A stretch of DNA of 61,289 bases from Bdellovibrionales bacterium (GTDB lineage Bacteria; Bdellovibrionota; Bdellovibrionia; Bdellovibrionales; UBA1609). The stretch is from the NCBI GenBank assembly GCA_007121385.1, contig SKLV01000004.1:1-61289 (forward strand), read 5' to 3'. Under the pieces are notes generated by a model. The model did no database searches. It was not told the DNA's origin and saw only the letters and a list, made by a program, of their open reading frames with translations. The translations under genes and the position numbers were made by a program. Positions 1 through 9,885 of the stretch are shown piece by piece (within the stretch, counting starts at the first letter, position 1; the number at the start of each line of letters is the position of its first letter).

Positions 1-7
1 GTGGACT

Positions 8-1147
8 ATGGCAGAGGTGAAGGTGTCCAAAACCCAGGCAGTGCCCGAGTCTTCTCTTTACGAGGTGGCCAAGCTCTATTGTGAGCGGGGCGATCTCTTG
101 TTGGCTCTGGAGAAGCTCAATGAAGCGGCTTCTCAGGCCAAAAAGCTGCGCCAGATGGATGAGTTCCTCAAATGTCAGAATATGCTTTTGCGGATCTATG
201 CCGAGCTGGAAGACCATAAGAATATCGATGCCACCAAAGAGTATTTGCAGGACTTAGTGATTAAGGATCAGTTGGCCCTCAACTCTAAAACTTACTACAG
301 CTTGGCCCTTTGTGCTTCTTATAAGCGCCAACAGAAAGTGGCCCAGGAGTATTTGGAAAAGGCTTTGGCCCTGGCTTTGGAAAAGGATAGCAAGGAGGAT
401 ATCTGCTATGCCATCCATGGTTTGGCCTTAGTTTACTATGCCCAGAAGCGCTATGAGGATGCTTTAAAAGAGATCTACAATCTTCAGGTCTTCTTCCAGG
501 TTTTGCCCATGCCGGAACTCAAGCTCTCAAGCCGAATTCTCAATGGGCTGATTTTACGAGACATGGGGCAGACCGAGCAGGCTCTGGATGTTTTTTGGCA
601 GTGCTATGATATCTTGAAAACTCAGAAAAACCTCTACAGTTACCTCCATCTTCTCTTCGCCATGGGGGCCACCTATCAAGATATGGGTCACCATGATTTG
701 GCCCGCATTTACTTGATGTTGGCCAAGCGCTCGGTGGACCCGGAGAATTTGCCCTATTTGAGTCGCCGGATTGAAGCTCGACTCGAGGCCATGGGAGAGA
801 GTGATCACTCCGAGTACGACATTGTCTTTGATCGCTCTTCCAACTCGGTGATTGAGCGCAAAAAGGGGAAAGTGGATTTTAAAAATCAGTTTGTCCTCCT
901 GGATTTGTTGCGGCTGTTTTTGCGGAGTCCGGGAGAGGTCCATTCTAAAGAGTCCTTAGTCAAAAAAGTTTGGCGTCAGGACTATGACCCCGCTGTTCAC
1001 GACAATAAGATCTATGTGACCATTAAAAGATTGCGCAAGATGATTGAACCCGACTACGACAAGCCCAGATATATCTTTCGGGCTAAGAATGGTTATTACT
1101 TGAGTAAGAACACCAAGGTGTTGTTTCAGGCTGAGGGGTCTCAATGA
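8..1147 (+). CDS. TPR-repeat protein with C-terminal OmpR/PhoB-type winged-helix DNA-binding domain
   Basis: N-terminal helical repeats resembling TPRs; C-terminal SPGEVHSKESLVKKVWRQDYDPAVHDNKIYVTIKRLRKMIE..YIFRAKNGYYL matches the Trans_reg_C pattern. True start could lie before the window. Confidence 0.75.
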   Translation: MAEVKVSKTQAVPESSLYEVAKLYCERGDLLLALEKLNEAASQAKKLRQMDEFLKCQNMLLRIYAELEDHKNIDATKEYLQDLVIKDQLALNSKTYYSLALCASYKRQQKVAQEYLEKALALALEKDSKEDICYAIHGLALVYYAQKRYEDALKEIYNLQVFFQVLPMPELKLSSRILNGLILRDMGQTEQALDVFWQCYDILKTQKNLYSYLHLLFAMGATYQDMGHHDLARIYLMLAKRSVDPENLPYLSRRIEARLEAMGESDHSEYDIVFDRSSNSVIERKKGKVDFKNQFVLLDLLRLFLRSPGEVHSKESLVKKVWRQDYDPAVHDNKIYVTIKRLRKMIEPDYDKPRYIFRAKNGYYLSKNTKVLFQAEGSQ

Positions 1148-1701
1148 ACCCATTGAAGAGATCACTTTTAGTTTTTAGCATTCTGATCGCTGTATGGTCT
1201 CCCTGGGCTCAGGCTCAGTTCGATGATCCTCTTCCTTGGCCTTGGGGTTCCGAGTGTCCCTTTCCCTGGGCTGAACTCGATGGGCTTTGGGAGATCAATG
1301 ACCCTGAAGTGGGAGGCTATTTCTATTTTGTTTTGGAAAACCAGTCTGAATGGGAAGAGAGGCCTCTGTTGAGGCTGTGGAAATATAGCCTAGACGGCCG
1401 CTTAGTGGCCTTTGGACAGGGTCATGTCCACTGGAGAGAGAAGTCCGTCCAGCTGACCCTAGCCCCCGCGGCGGGCTCGGTGATCAGTTACCAGATCATT
1501 TTACGCAGCTATCCCGATCATCGGCTCAAGGATGGGGCGAGCAGCTGCTTTGGGCCAGGTGGTCAGGTGATGCTCTTTACACTGCGCAAATTCTACAAAG
1601 AACGGGTTGTTGACCTTCACTACCACCTTAAAAAAGTGCGATTTGCTCCCCTTTTTGAAAGGGGTCGGCAAAAAGGTTCTAGACAGAAGCCGGATTTTTA
1701 A
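1144..1701 (+). CDS. hypothetical exported protein
   Basis: N-terminal signal peptide (MNPLKRSLLVFSILIAVWSPWAQAQ); ATGA overlap with the preceding CDS. Confidence 0.7.
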   Translation: MNPLKRSLLVFSILIAVWSPWAQAQFDDPLPWPWGSECPFPWAELDGLWEINDPEVGGYFYFVLENQSEWEERPLLRLWKYSLDGRLVAFGQGHVHWREKSVQLTLAPAAGSVISYQIILRSYPDHRLKDGASSCFGPGGQVMLFTLRKFYKERVVDLHYHLKKVRFAPLFERGRQKGSRQKPDF

Positions 1702-1732
1702 CTATTTTCGCCTCTCTTTTTAGAGAATCTCT

Positions 1733-1808
1733 AGGGCCTTAGCTCAGTTGGTAGAGCGCCACCCTTACAAGGTGGATGTCGTCGGTTCGACCCCGGCAGG
1801 CCCTACCA
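1733..1808 (+). tRNA. tRNA-Val (anticodon TAC)
   Basis: Full cloverleaf by eye: acceptor AGGGCCT/AGGCCCT, D-arm GCTC..GAGC, anticodon stem CCACC/GGTGG with loop CTTACAA, T-arm GTCGG-TTCGACC-CCGGC, encoded CCA. Confidence 0.95.
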
Positions 1809-1840
1809 ATTTTTCTGTTCCCCTTGCTCAGGAGTCCACC

Positions 1841-2353
1841 TTGCCAAAATCCAAGTCCAAAGGGACTCTGGGTCCTCTGGACCCCCGCCCTATGAGTCAA
1901 TCTTCAGTGACTATGACCGAGATGGTTTTACCAGTGCACACCAATTCACTGGGAACCATCTTTGGAGGTGTCATCATGTCCTGGATTGATATCGCTGCAG
2001 CCATTGCGGCCCAGAGGCATTCTGGTCGACCTGTAGTCACGGCAAGCATTGATGATCTTCATTTTATTGCACCTGCATACAATGGTTGGGTGGTGAATTT
2101 AAAGGCCAGTGTAAATTACGTATCAAAGACCTCCATGGAGGTCGGGGTTCGGGTGGATGCAGAAAACCCAGTGAAGGCTTGTAGTCACCACACAGCTTCT
2201 GCCTATTTAACCTTTGTGGCTTTGGATGAGGAGGGCAAACCCACTCAAGCTCCGCCGGTGGTGCCCGAGTCCAAAGAGGAAAAGCGTCGCTTTGCTGCCG
2301 CTGAGCTCAGGCGGAAATGGCGGCTGGAACGTCGTCAACTTCACGGCCGTTAA
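1841..2353 (+). CDS. acyl-CoA thioesterase (hotdog fold, YciA/ACOT-like)
   Basis: VTMTEMVLPVHTNSLGTIFGGVIMSWIDIAAAIAAQRHS motif. The listed ORF (1748) runs through the tRNA; TTG at 1841 has AGGAG at 1830-1834 upstream. Confidence 0.85.
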   Translation: MPKSKSKGTLGPLDPRPMSQSSVTMTEMVLPVHTNSLGTIFGGVIMSWIDIAAAIAAQRHSGRPVVTASIDDLHFIAPAYNGWVVNLKASVNYVSKTSMEVGVRVDAENPVKACSHHTASAYLTFVALDEEGKPTQAPPVVPESKEEKRRFAAAELRRKWRLERRQLHGR

Positions 2354-2373
2354 ATCAAATTCCAGCCCAGGTC

Positions 2374-3105
2374 CTAGCTCCACACCAGAATTTGTTCTCG
2401 TCGATAGCCTAGGAGAGAGAAAACTAAAAAGAGGCTGGTAAAGCCGATCACGATGATCAGACTTTCACTGGGGAAGCTACTGCTGGAAGAGGCCCAGACC
2501 AGTTCGCCATAGTGTCGGGTGGGAGTCCACTCGCTCACTCGGTGCAATTTCTCAGGGAGCATTTGGGGAGGGGTGAGGAGGCCGCCAATATAAGAGAGAG
2601 GCAGATAGACCAAGTTGGCTAAGGGCAGGGCTGTTTTTTCTTTCACCCAGTAGCCAAAGGCAATTCCCATGGGGGCAAAGGCCAGACTGCCCAGGGCCAA
2701 GGTGACGAGCAGCTGACTGGCCTCCGTCCAGCTCCATCGGGCCGGGGTGAGAGTGAGAGCGAGAGTCAACACAAGGCCTGCGCTGGTGAGGGCCACTAAA
2801 GTGGCAATGAGAGCTCGGGAGAGAAGGGGCAGCCAAGAGGGAGCAGGTAGGGTGCGAATATACAATGTCCATTTACTTGTACGATCTTGAGCTGTCCCTA
2901 TGCCAAACTGGAAAAAGACCACACCAAAGACAGCAAAGGCACAAAAAGAGCCGGCCATAAAGGCCGCCTGACTCTGCTCCTGGCTCTCGGGGACAGCAAA
3001 AATAAAGTAAAACAGGCTGGGAAAGGCGAGGGTGGGGATGGTGTAGCCTGGTTGGCGAAGTAAGTCCATCAGCTGAAAGTGGAGTGTTCGCAAAAGAAGT
3101 TTCAT
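2374..3105 (-). CDS. ABC-2 type transporter permease
   Basis: Multi-TM protein overlapping an ABC ATPase gene by 4 nt. Confidence 0.8.
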   Translation of the reverse strand: MKLLLRTLHFQLMDLLRQPGYTIPTLAFPSLFYFIFAVPESQEQSQAAFMAGSFCAFAVFGVVFFQFGIGTAQDRTSKWTLYIRTLPAPSWLPLLSRALIATLVALTSAGLVLTLALTLTPARWSWTEASQLLVTLALGSLAFAPMGIAFGYWVKEKTALPLANLVYLPLSYIGGLLTPPQMLPEKLHRVSEWTPTRHYGELVWASSSSSFPSESLIIVIGFTSLFLVFSLLGYRREQILVWS

Positions 3106-3983
3106 GGTGGTGGCTCCGACTGCACTTCGTTGGTGAGGTGAATAAAAGCCTCCTCGATAGAGGGAGAAGAGACTTCTAGGTGAGAGAATTCGACCTTTTG
3201 CTCAAAGAGGGCCTTAAGTCTCTCTTCCGGCTGGGAATCACAGCAGATATAAAAATGATTGCCCTCCAAAGCCCACCGGGCATCCAGGCTTCGCAGATCC
3301 ACTTGAGATCTAAGCCGCACCTGGCGAGACTGCAAGAGAGCCTTTAAGCCTTGGGGGGTGCTCTCCCGCAAAACTTGCCCCTTGTGCAGAATGATCAAGC
3401 GGTCCCCTAGGCGCTCAGCTTCATCCATCTGATGAGTGGAAAAAAGCAGAGTGATCTTTTCGCGGGCCACATAGTCGCTCACAAAGTCATAAAAGCGATG
3501 GCGGTTTTCCAGATCAACAGCAGTGGTGGGTTCATCCAGAAGAACCACTTTTGGTCGGCCAATAAAGGCCAAGGCGAGCCCTAAGCGACGCTTCTCACCC
3601 CCGCTGAGGCCCCCGGTTTGCCGACTCATCAAATGGGTCAAATCAAAGGATTGAGCTAGAAAACCCAAAGCGAGGGGTTGAGAGTAGTGAGAGGACACCC
3701 AGCCCATGATTTCGGCCACTCGGGAGTGAGAGGGAAAGTCGTTCTCCTGAAGGCAAAAGCCCACCTGAGACTTTAACTGCGGATGTCCCACGGGTAAGTC
3801 CAAAATATTAATATCACCTAAAGTGGGTCTTCGAAAGCCGCTGAGTAAAGACATGAGAGTGGATTTGCCAGCTCCGTTGGGGCCAAGAAGGGCCACTTTC
3901 TCCCCCTCTTGTAAGGTGAAAGAGACCTCCTTCAGAGCCTGGCGTCCAGCAAAAGCCTTAGTCAAATTTGTGATTTTGATCAC
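3102..3983 (-). CDS. ABC transporter ATP-binding protein
   Basis: Walker A GPNGAGKST, signature LSGGEKRR, Walker B VVLLDEPT. Confidence 0.95.
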   Translation of the reverse strand: MIKITNLTKAFAGRQALKEVSFTLQEGEKVALLGPNGAGKSTLMSLLSGFRRPTLGDINILDLPVGHPQLKSQVGFCLQENDFPSHSRVAEIMGWVSSHYSQPLALGFLAQSFDLTHLMSRQTGGLSGGEKRRLGLALAFIGRPKVVLLDEPTTAVDLENRHRFYDFVSDYVAREKITLLFSTHQMDEAERLGDRLIILHKGQVLRESTPQGLKALLQSRQVRLRSQVDLRSLDARWALEGNHFYICCDSQPEERLKALFEQKVEFSHLEVSSPSIEEAFIHLTNEVQSEPPP

Positions 3984-4101
3984 AAAAACTCCTCAGAAAA
4001 TAGAACTACTTATTGAATCTCTCGTGGCGATCTTTGTCATGAGAAAAAGTTGGACATTGTAGGTATTTTCGTTAGCCTATGAATCCAACCAGGGGTGGGG
4101 G

Positions 4102-5166
4102 ATGCCAGAGATTTCAGGTCTTTTAGAGACAGCTCGTGAGGGAACTTTAGAGCCCTCACATCTGTTAGCTCAAGTTGAAACACTGATGCAAGAAAGCTTT
4201 AACTCTTTGCGGCCAGAACCTTTGGCCCAATGGAGTCGAGAGCACCTGCAAGCCGGAGGTCGTCGTCTGCGCGCCAGGATGGCCTTAGAGGTGGGACAAA
4301 TTCTCAATGTGGAAACTCAATGGGCGACCAGCTGGGCGGCGGCCTGTGAGCTTCTTCACAACGCCACTTTAGTTCTTGATGATATTCAAGATCAGGATTG
4401 TCAGCGTCGGGGGCAGCCCACGCTCTGGCAACAACATGGTTTGGGGCCGGCCTTGAATGTGGGAGAGCTTTTGTTGATGTGGCCTCATCTGATGGTTCGC
4501 CAGATGCATATTCCAGCCGAACAGCAGGTTCATCTTCTTGGAAAAATCGCCGAAACCTCTGTGGCTTTGGTCTGTGGACAGACGGAGGAGCATCTGTTGC
4601 AAGAGCAATTGGGTCGGGAGGACTTATGGCAGCTTTATCTAGAGGCCATCAGCGGCAAGACTTCGCCGCTCTTTGAGCTGCCCGTATGGGGTTCGGTCTT
4701 TTTGGCCAAAGGAGATCCAGTTCTAGCCCAGCGCTGGGCTCAGCCTTTTAGACAGTTTGGGGTGGTCTTCCAGTTGGCAGACGATCTGGCGGATGCTTTG
4801 GGGAAAAAACAGGGGCGCTCTCGGGGGGCTGATTTGTGTGAGGGCAAAGTGTCGGCACTCATTCCTCTCTATCTCAAGGAGCGACCAGATCAGCTCTCTG
4901 CCATTAAGGAACTTTTGCGGTCAGAGCGAAGTGAAGTCAGCGCCCAAGTGGTGGAGTATTGGCTCCAAGAGCTTCAGGCAGAGGGTGTTTTTGATGAACT
5001 CAAAGCTCGAATTATATATTGGCTTCAGGCTTTTACGCAAAGTCCTTTAAGACAGGAAAATCCTGAGATATTTAATATGGGAGTAAAATACCTTAAGCTG
5101 GTTCTGTCTGGCCTGGGTTGGTCTCAAGAAGAACAAGGAGATTTTTATGCCGTCCTCTCAAAGTAA
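4102..5166 (+). CDS. crtE: polyprenyl diphosphate synthase (GGPP synthase-like)
   Basis: Asp-rich motifs LDDIQDQDCQRRGQPT and FQLADDLAD; first gene of the carotenoid operon. Confidence 0.85.
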   Translation: MPEISGLLETAREGTLEPSHLLAQVETLMQESFNSLRPEPLAQWSREHLQAGGRRLRARMALEVGQILNVETQWATSWAAACELLHNATLVLDDIQDQDCQRRGQPTLWQQHGLGPALNVGELLLMWPHLMVRQMHIPAEQQVHLLGKIAETSVALVCGQTEEHLLQEQLGREDLWQLYLEAISGKTSPLFELPVWGSVFLAKGDPVLAQRWAQPFRQFGVVFQLADDLADALGKKQGRSRGADLCEGKVSALIPLYLKERPDQLSAIKELLRSERSEVSAQVVEYWLQELQAEGVFDELKARIIYWLQAFTQSPLRQENPEIFNMGVKYLKLVLSGLGWSQEEQGDFYAVLSK

Positions 5167-6715
5167 CTCGAAGGCTGTAGTGATTGGGTCCGGTTTTGGT
5201 GGTCTGGCTGCCGCCATCCGCTTAAGAGCTAAAGGCTACCAAGTCACTGTGGTCGAGGGAATGGATCAACCGGGCGGAAGGGCTGCTGTCTTCAAGAGAG
5301 ATGGTTTTACTTTTGATGCCGGACCTACAGTGATCACAGCTCCTTATCTGCTGCAGGAGCTATTTGGGTTGTTGGGGGCGGACTGGAAAGATTACTTTGA
5401 GTTGACCCCTATTGATCCCTTTTACCGCATTGTCTTTGCCGATGGCAGTCACTTTGACTATGTGGGTGAGGAAGAGCGCATTCTTGAAAACATTCGCCAG
5501 TTGAGCCCCGGGGACGTGGATGGCTATCGCCGTCTCGCCGCCCATGCGCAGAGAATTTTTGATGTGGGTTACACGGGGCTGGCCGATCAGCCCTTTGAGA
5601 AGTTTACAGATATGTTAAGAGTGGCTCCAGACATGATTCGCCTCCAGAATTATCGCAGCGTTTATGGTTTGGTGAGTCGATATGTGAAGGACGAGAGGTT
5701 GCGTCAAGCTTTTAGTTTTGAGCCTCTTTTGGTGGGAGGCAATCCCTTTACCACGACAAGTATTTATCTTTTAATCCATTGGTTGGAGCGTAAATGGGGA
5801 GTTTGGTTTGTTAAAGGAGGAACCACAGCTCTGGTTGGGGCTCTGGTTCGTCTCCTAACTGAACAAGGTGTGGAGTTTCGCTATGGCTCCCCGGTGGCAA
5901 GAATTCAGGTGGACAAAGGCCAAGTGAAGGCCGTGGAAACGGAGAGGGGAGAAGTGATCGCCGCCGATGTGGTGGTGGCCAATGCGGACCCCATTAAGGT
6001 CTATGGCCAAATGGTGGATTCCCGCTGGCTTAAAAAGCACAGCCCTCAGAGTCTTAAGAGAAAAAAACAGTCTATGAGCCTCTTTGTGGCCTATTTTGGT
6101 GCCAAGAAAACCTATCCCGATCTGGCCCACCACACCATATTGATGGGACCTAGATATCGAGGACTCTTGAAGGATATTTTTTCAAAGAGAGTATTGGCCG
6201 AAGACTTTAGTCTCTACCTCCATGCTCCTACCCGCACCGACGCCTCTTTGGCTCCAGAGGGTCATGAATGTTTTTATGTGCTCTCGCCCGTGCCTAATAA
6301 CTTGAGTGGGATCAATTGGCAGGAGGAGGGAGAGAGGTATCAAGACAAGATTTTTTCCTGGCTGGACAAAAACTATTTGCCCGATCTAAAAGCCAACTTG
6401 ATCTCCACCAGCTTTATCACTCCGGATTATTTTGAACAGAATTTGCGAACTCATCAGGGGGCGGGTTTTGGACTCGAGCCTAACTTTCGTCAGTCCGCTT
6501 ACTTTCGCTTTCACAATCGCTCAGAGGACATTCAGGGACTGTACTTTGTGGGGGCCAGCACTCACCCCGGAGCTGGAGTGCCAGGAGTTTTGAATTCAGC
6601 CCGTCTCTTGGATAAAGTTCTGCCTGCTTCGGCTCAATCTTGGGTGGCTCCCAAGCTCAAAGAGAGTCGATCTTCCGCCCCACGACAAGAAGGAGAGCCA
6701 CTTGACGCCTTCTGA
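5147..6715 (+). CDS. crtI: phytoene desaturase
   Basis: GSGFGGLAAAIRLRAKGYQVTVVEGMDQPGGRA Rossmann motif; C-terminal GLYFVGASTHPGAGVPGVLNSARL. Confidence 0.93.
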   Translation: MPSSQSNSKAVVIGSGFGGLAAAIRLRAKGYQVTVVEGMDQPGGRAAVFKRDGFTFDAGPTVITAPYLLQELFGLLGADWKDYFELTPIDPFYRIVFADGSHFDYVGEEERILENIRQLSPGDVDGYRRLAAHAQRIFDVGYTGLADQPFEKFTDMLRVAPDMIRLQNYRSVYGLVSRYVKDERLRQAFSFEPLLVGGNPFTTTSIYLLIHWLERKWGVWFVKGGTTALVGALVRLLTEQGVEFRYGSPVARIQVDKGQVKAVETERGEVIAADVVVANADPIKVYGQMVDSRWLKKHSPQSLKRKKQSMSLFVAYFGAKKTYPDLAHHTILMGPRYRGLLKDIFSKRVLAEDFSLYLHAPTRTDASLAPEGHECFYVLSPVPNNLSGINWQEEGERYQDKIFSWLDKNYLPDLKANLISTSFITPDYFEQNLRTHQGAGFGLEPNFRQSAYFRFHNRSEDIQGLYFVGASTHPGAGVPGVLNSARLLDKVLPASAQSWVAPKLKESRSSAPRQEGEPLDAF

Positions 6716-7568
6716 GGTCATGGCCCATCATGCCAAGTCTTTTTATTGGGCCTCTCACTTTCTGTCACCCATCCGCTTTTCTCGAGTGGCGAGGCTCTAT
6801 GCTTTTTGTCGCCATGTGGATGATTCAGTGGATTTGACCACTCCTGAGGAGGGACGGCGCCAACTGGATCTGATTGGCCAGGAGATGCAGGGTCTGGCTC
6901 CAGCCCGGGCTGAGGTGGCCTTAATGCTGGAGCTGATGGAGGAGCTAGATATTCCCCTGGATTGGCCCATGCAACTTTGGCAGGGGGCCGATTTTGATCT
7001 GAGCGGGCAGAGCATTGAAACAGATGCCGATCTGCTCGTCTACTGTTACCGAGTGGCCGGGGTGGTGGGATTGCTGATGTGTCCCCTTTTAGGAGTGCAC
7101 AACCCCAAAGCTTGGCCCTTTGCCATTGATTTGGGAATGGCCATGCAGTTGACCAATATCTGTCGGGACGTGGGAGAGGATGCCGAGCGGGGACGAAACT
7201 ACATTCCCGCGCGGCGCTGGCGGCGGCCTGCGGGAGAACCGCCCCCCCAGGCGGGCGAATTGGTCTTGGAGCTCCTGGATCGAGCCGATAGCTATTACGA
7301 AAGTTCCAGGCGGGGTTACAGTTTTATTCCCTGGCGGGAGCGGCTAGCCATTTCAGTGGCCGCCCGAGTTTATCGGGGGATTGGAGTGAAGATTCGCAAG
7401 GACCCAGGGCAAGTAATGCATCGACGAGTTTATCTGTCGAAGGGTGAAAAACTCTACTGGACTCTTATCGGCTTAAAGGATTTTGTTTTCAGTTTTTCTA
7501 ATCACTTTGTCCCCCATCAACAGGAACAACATCAGGCTCTTCGGGGACTTCCGGGGGTGAGCTCATGA
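6702..7568 (+). CDS. crtB: phytoene synthase
   Basis: SFYWASHFL, RLYAFCRHVDDSVD, MQLTNICRDVGEDAERGRNYIP signatures. Confidence 0.93.
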   Translation: MTPSEVMAHHAKSFYWASHFLSPIRFSRVARLYAFCRHVDDSVDLTTPEEGRRQLDLIGQEMQGLAPARAEVALMLELMEELDIPLDWPMQLWQGADFDLSGQSIETDADLLVYCYRVAGVVGLLMCPLLGVHNPKAWPFAIDLGMAMQLTNICRDVGEDAERGRNYIPARRWRRPAGEPPPQAGELVLELLDRADSYYESSRRGYSFIPWRERLAISVAARVYRGIGVKIRKDPGQVMHRRVYLSKGEKLYWTLIGLKDFVFSFSNHFVPHQQEQHQALRGLPGVSS

Positions 7569-8356
7569 CCTATTCCCAATTCCATTTGATTTTTACTTTA
7601 CCTCTTCTTGCTCTTCTTATTTTTGTCTCACGCCGAACCTGGCTGGGACGAGAAAACCAGCTTTTTATGGGCCTGGGCTTTTTATGCCTTATTGCCTTTG
7701 TCTACACCACCCCTTGGGACAACTACCTCGTGTACAGGGGAGTTTGGGGCTACGAGCCCCATAGGGTCTTGGCCGTGATCGGCTATGTCCCCATAGAGGA
7801 GTATGCCTTTTTTATTCTGCAGACTTTAATCACAGGCTTCTTTTTGTGGAACCTGCGAGTTCGGTTTAATTGGAAAGGCTCACCCCGCCTTCCCTTAAGC
7901 CCCTTTTGGGTGAAGGCCTTAGGGGTTGGTTTCTATTTGGCCTTGGCTCTTTGGGGACTTTGGGTGTGGGGAGACCAGCCCTGGACCTATATGTCTTTAA
8001 TTTTGGTTTGGGCCTACCCGGTGTTGGCTTTTCAATGGGCCTATGGGGGGGACCAACTGCTGAAGGACTGGCCCTATTTTTTGGTAGGGGTTGCTGTGCC
8101 CACCCTATATTTTGGTGTGGCCGATGCCATTGCCATCTATCTGGGGGTTTGGGAGATTTCAGCCCTCTACACCACGGGTTGGATGATAGGGAATTTGCCC
8201 TTTGAGGAGGGTTTCTTTTTCCTCACCACTAATTTATTGGTTGTGCAGGGCCTATGGCTCTTTTGGTGGGTTTGGGATCAAGGCAAGATTCCAGGGCAAA
8301 ATCGACTGGTGCTCTGGGGCTCAGCTCCTCAGCAAGAAATGGAGATGAACAGATGA
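7565..8356 (+). CDS. crtYcd: lycopene cyclase, fused CrtYc/CrtYd type
   Basis: Two tandem PxEE membrane repeats: VPIEEYAFFILQTLITGFF and LPFEEGFFFLTTNLLVVQG. Confidence 0.85.
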   Translation: MTYSQFHLIFTLPLLALLIFVSRRTWLGRENQLFMGLGFLCLIAFVYTTPWDNYLVYRGVWGYEPHRVLAVIGYVPIEEYAFFILQTLITGFFLWNLRVRFNWKGSPRLPLSPFWVKALGVGFYLALALWGLWVWGDQPWTYMSLILVWAYPVLAFQWAYGGDQLLKDWPYFLVGVAVPTLYFGVADAIAIYLGVWEISALYTTGWMIGNLPFEEGFFFLTTNLLVVQGLWLFWWVWDQGKIPGQNRLVLWGSAPQQEMEMNR

Positions 8357-8871
8357 GAAGAGAAAAAAAATATAAAATTTTAGTTGTCTGCCTTGTAGCT
8401 TTGAAGGTTTCACTTTTAAGTCTTGCCGGCTGCAGCCATCGTGGGGTCCATCAAGAGTGGTGGCGGGGGAGCTCTCACCAAGAGAGTATGGCAACGCTGG
8501 CTCAGCATTTGGGTGGATTTGCTGTGGCCATGTGGGAGATCGGTTACCGTTATCGGGAGCTTTACTGGGCGGGGCAGGACCAAAACTGGGAGTACGCTGA
8601 ATATCAGTTGGAAGAGATGAGAGAAGCTCTGGAAAAAGGGGTGGAAAGGCGTCCTGCTCGCGCCAATTCAACGCAGATGATCCTTCCCCTGCTGGATCGA
8701 ATGGAGAAGTTGATTTCTGAAAAAGATCTAGAAGCCTTTAATGGAGGCTTTCAAAAGCTCACTCAATCTTGTAATGCCTGCCATACTGCCGAACGAGTGA
8801 GCTTTATTCGCATTGAAGTTCCTCGGGAGAGGTTTTCGACCTTCAGTTTGCCCATGGCCCCAGGGCCTTGA
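8353..8871 (+). CDS. putative c-type cytochrome lipoprotein (cytochrome c'-like)
   Basis: Lipobox LSLAGC; haem site CNACH near the C-terminus; ATG at 8353 gives an ATGA overlap with the cyclase stop. Confidence 0.75.
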   Translation: MRREKKYKILVVCLVALKVSLLSLAGCSHRGVHQEWWRGSSHQESMATLAQHLGGFAVAMWEIGYRYRELYWAGQDQNWEYAEYQLEEMREALEKGVERRPARANSTQMILPLLDRMEKLISEKDLEAFNGGFQKLTQSCNACHTAERVSFIRIEVPRERFSTFSLPMAPGP

Positions 8872-8914
8872 CAAGCGTGGGCGAGGGATTGGGTCCTGAA
8901 TGGATGCTCCTTAT

Positions 8915-9727
8915 TTAATGGAGTTGTTGAGGACACAATAGATCTACTGTGTCTTCCAGGGCTTGGCGGACTAGATCTCTTTGGGTGAACATCAATCGAT
9001 CGGTGGCATATTCCAGATTGGGGCCCAAGGGCGACCAATCTCCCATTTGGCGCAGGAGCTGCTCCACCTCCAGGGCTCTGACGTCGGAGTCGGGGACAAA
9101 GTCTTTAGGTAAATGATAAGAGCGAATCAGCTCCAAAACATGAAAGTAAAGAGCCACCCAAGCCACCCCTCGGACCACTGTGCCTCGAACTCTTCCCCCA
9201 CCGTAGATTTGTGGATAGTGGTGTAGGGCTTGAATTAAAATGACTGAGGCCATGGTTTTAAAAGTAGGGCCTAAGGACTGTAAAAGATGCTGATAGCTGC
9301 GGGAGCTCTCCCCAAGCTGCAATAGGTTTTCTAGCTCTAACTCAAGCAAAATTCCATAGTGTCCGTTTAAAGCGGGCAGATAATCAATAGGTAGCCAAAG
9401 CGGGCTCAGCCAGTGGCATTGATGTTCTTGATACTGGACCACCTGAGTGGCTCGGGGGGCTTCGTTAAAGCCTTCGCAGGTTTGATAGTTAAAGTGTCCC
9501 CCCCGTAGGGCAAGAATTACTGTGCGTCGGGTCCTCTGCAGGGAAGAGGTATTGTAGAACTGGGGATAGAATTCGGTGTGATCAATCTGGCTTTGCGACC
9601 AATCTTCCGGCTCCACACAGAGGCCGTCGTAAGCTGAGTCTGAACCAAGGGCTCCGGCAAACGCAGGAGGAGAGCTGAAAGGGACGAAAAGAGCCAAAAA
9701 AACGACAGCGATCTTGAGGCCAAGCAT
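8915..9727 (-). CDS. hypothetical exported protein
   Basis: Signal peptide MLGLKIAVVFLALFVPFSSPPAFAG. Confidence 0.65.
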   Translation of the reverse strand: MLGLKIAVVFLALFVPFSSPPAFAGALGSDSAYDGLCVEPEDWSQSQIDHTEFYPQFYNTSSLQRTRRTVILALRGGHFNYQTCEGFNEAPRATQVVQYQEHQCHWLSPLWLPIDYLPALNGHYGILLELELENLLQLGESSRSYQHLLQSLGPTFKTMASVILIQALHHYPQIYGGGRVRGTVVRGVAWVALYFHVLELIRSYHLPKDFVPDSDVRALEVEQLLRQMGDWSPLGPNLEYATDRLMFTQRDLVRQALEDTVDLLCPQQLH

Positions 9728-9885
9728 TGCGCAGCATGATGTGGGTCTTTATGAGGCCAGGCTAGAATTTTTTATATTTTTGTAGAAAGTACCAGGCTCT
9801 GAAGCACTGCAAGTAGAAAAGTCTATGCGTTGTCAGCCTCTCCTCGCTTACGTAAAAATCTTTTATCTTCATTAAGGGGGGGATT

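Noticed and set aside
1748-1840. N-terminal extension of the thioesterase ORF across the tRNA
   Set aside because: It translates the tRNA-Val gene; a TTG with a good RBS at 1841 and the conserved domain start downstream explain the real gene.
7263-7320. GCCGATAG motif in crtB as another sigma28 site
   Set aside because: Inside a coding sequence, explained by codons.
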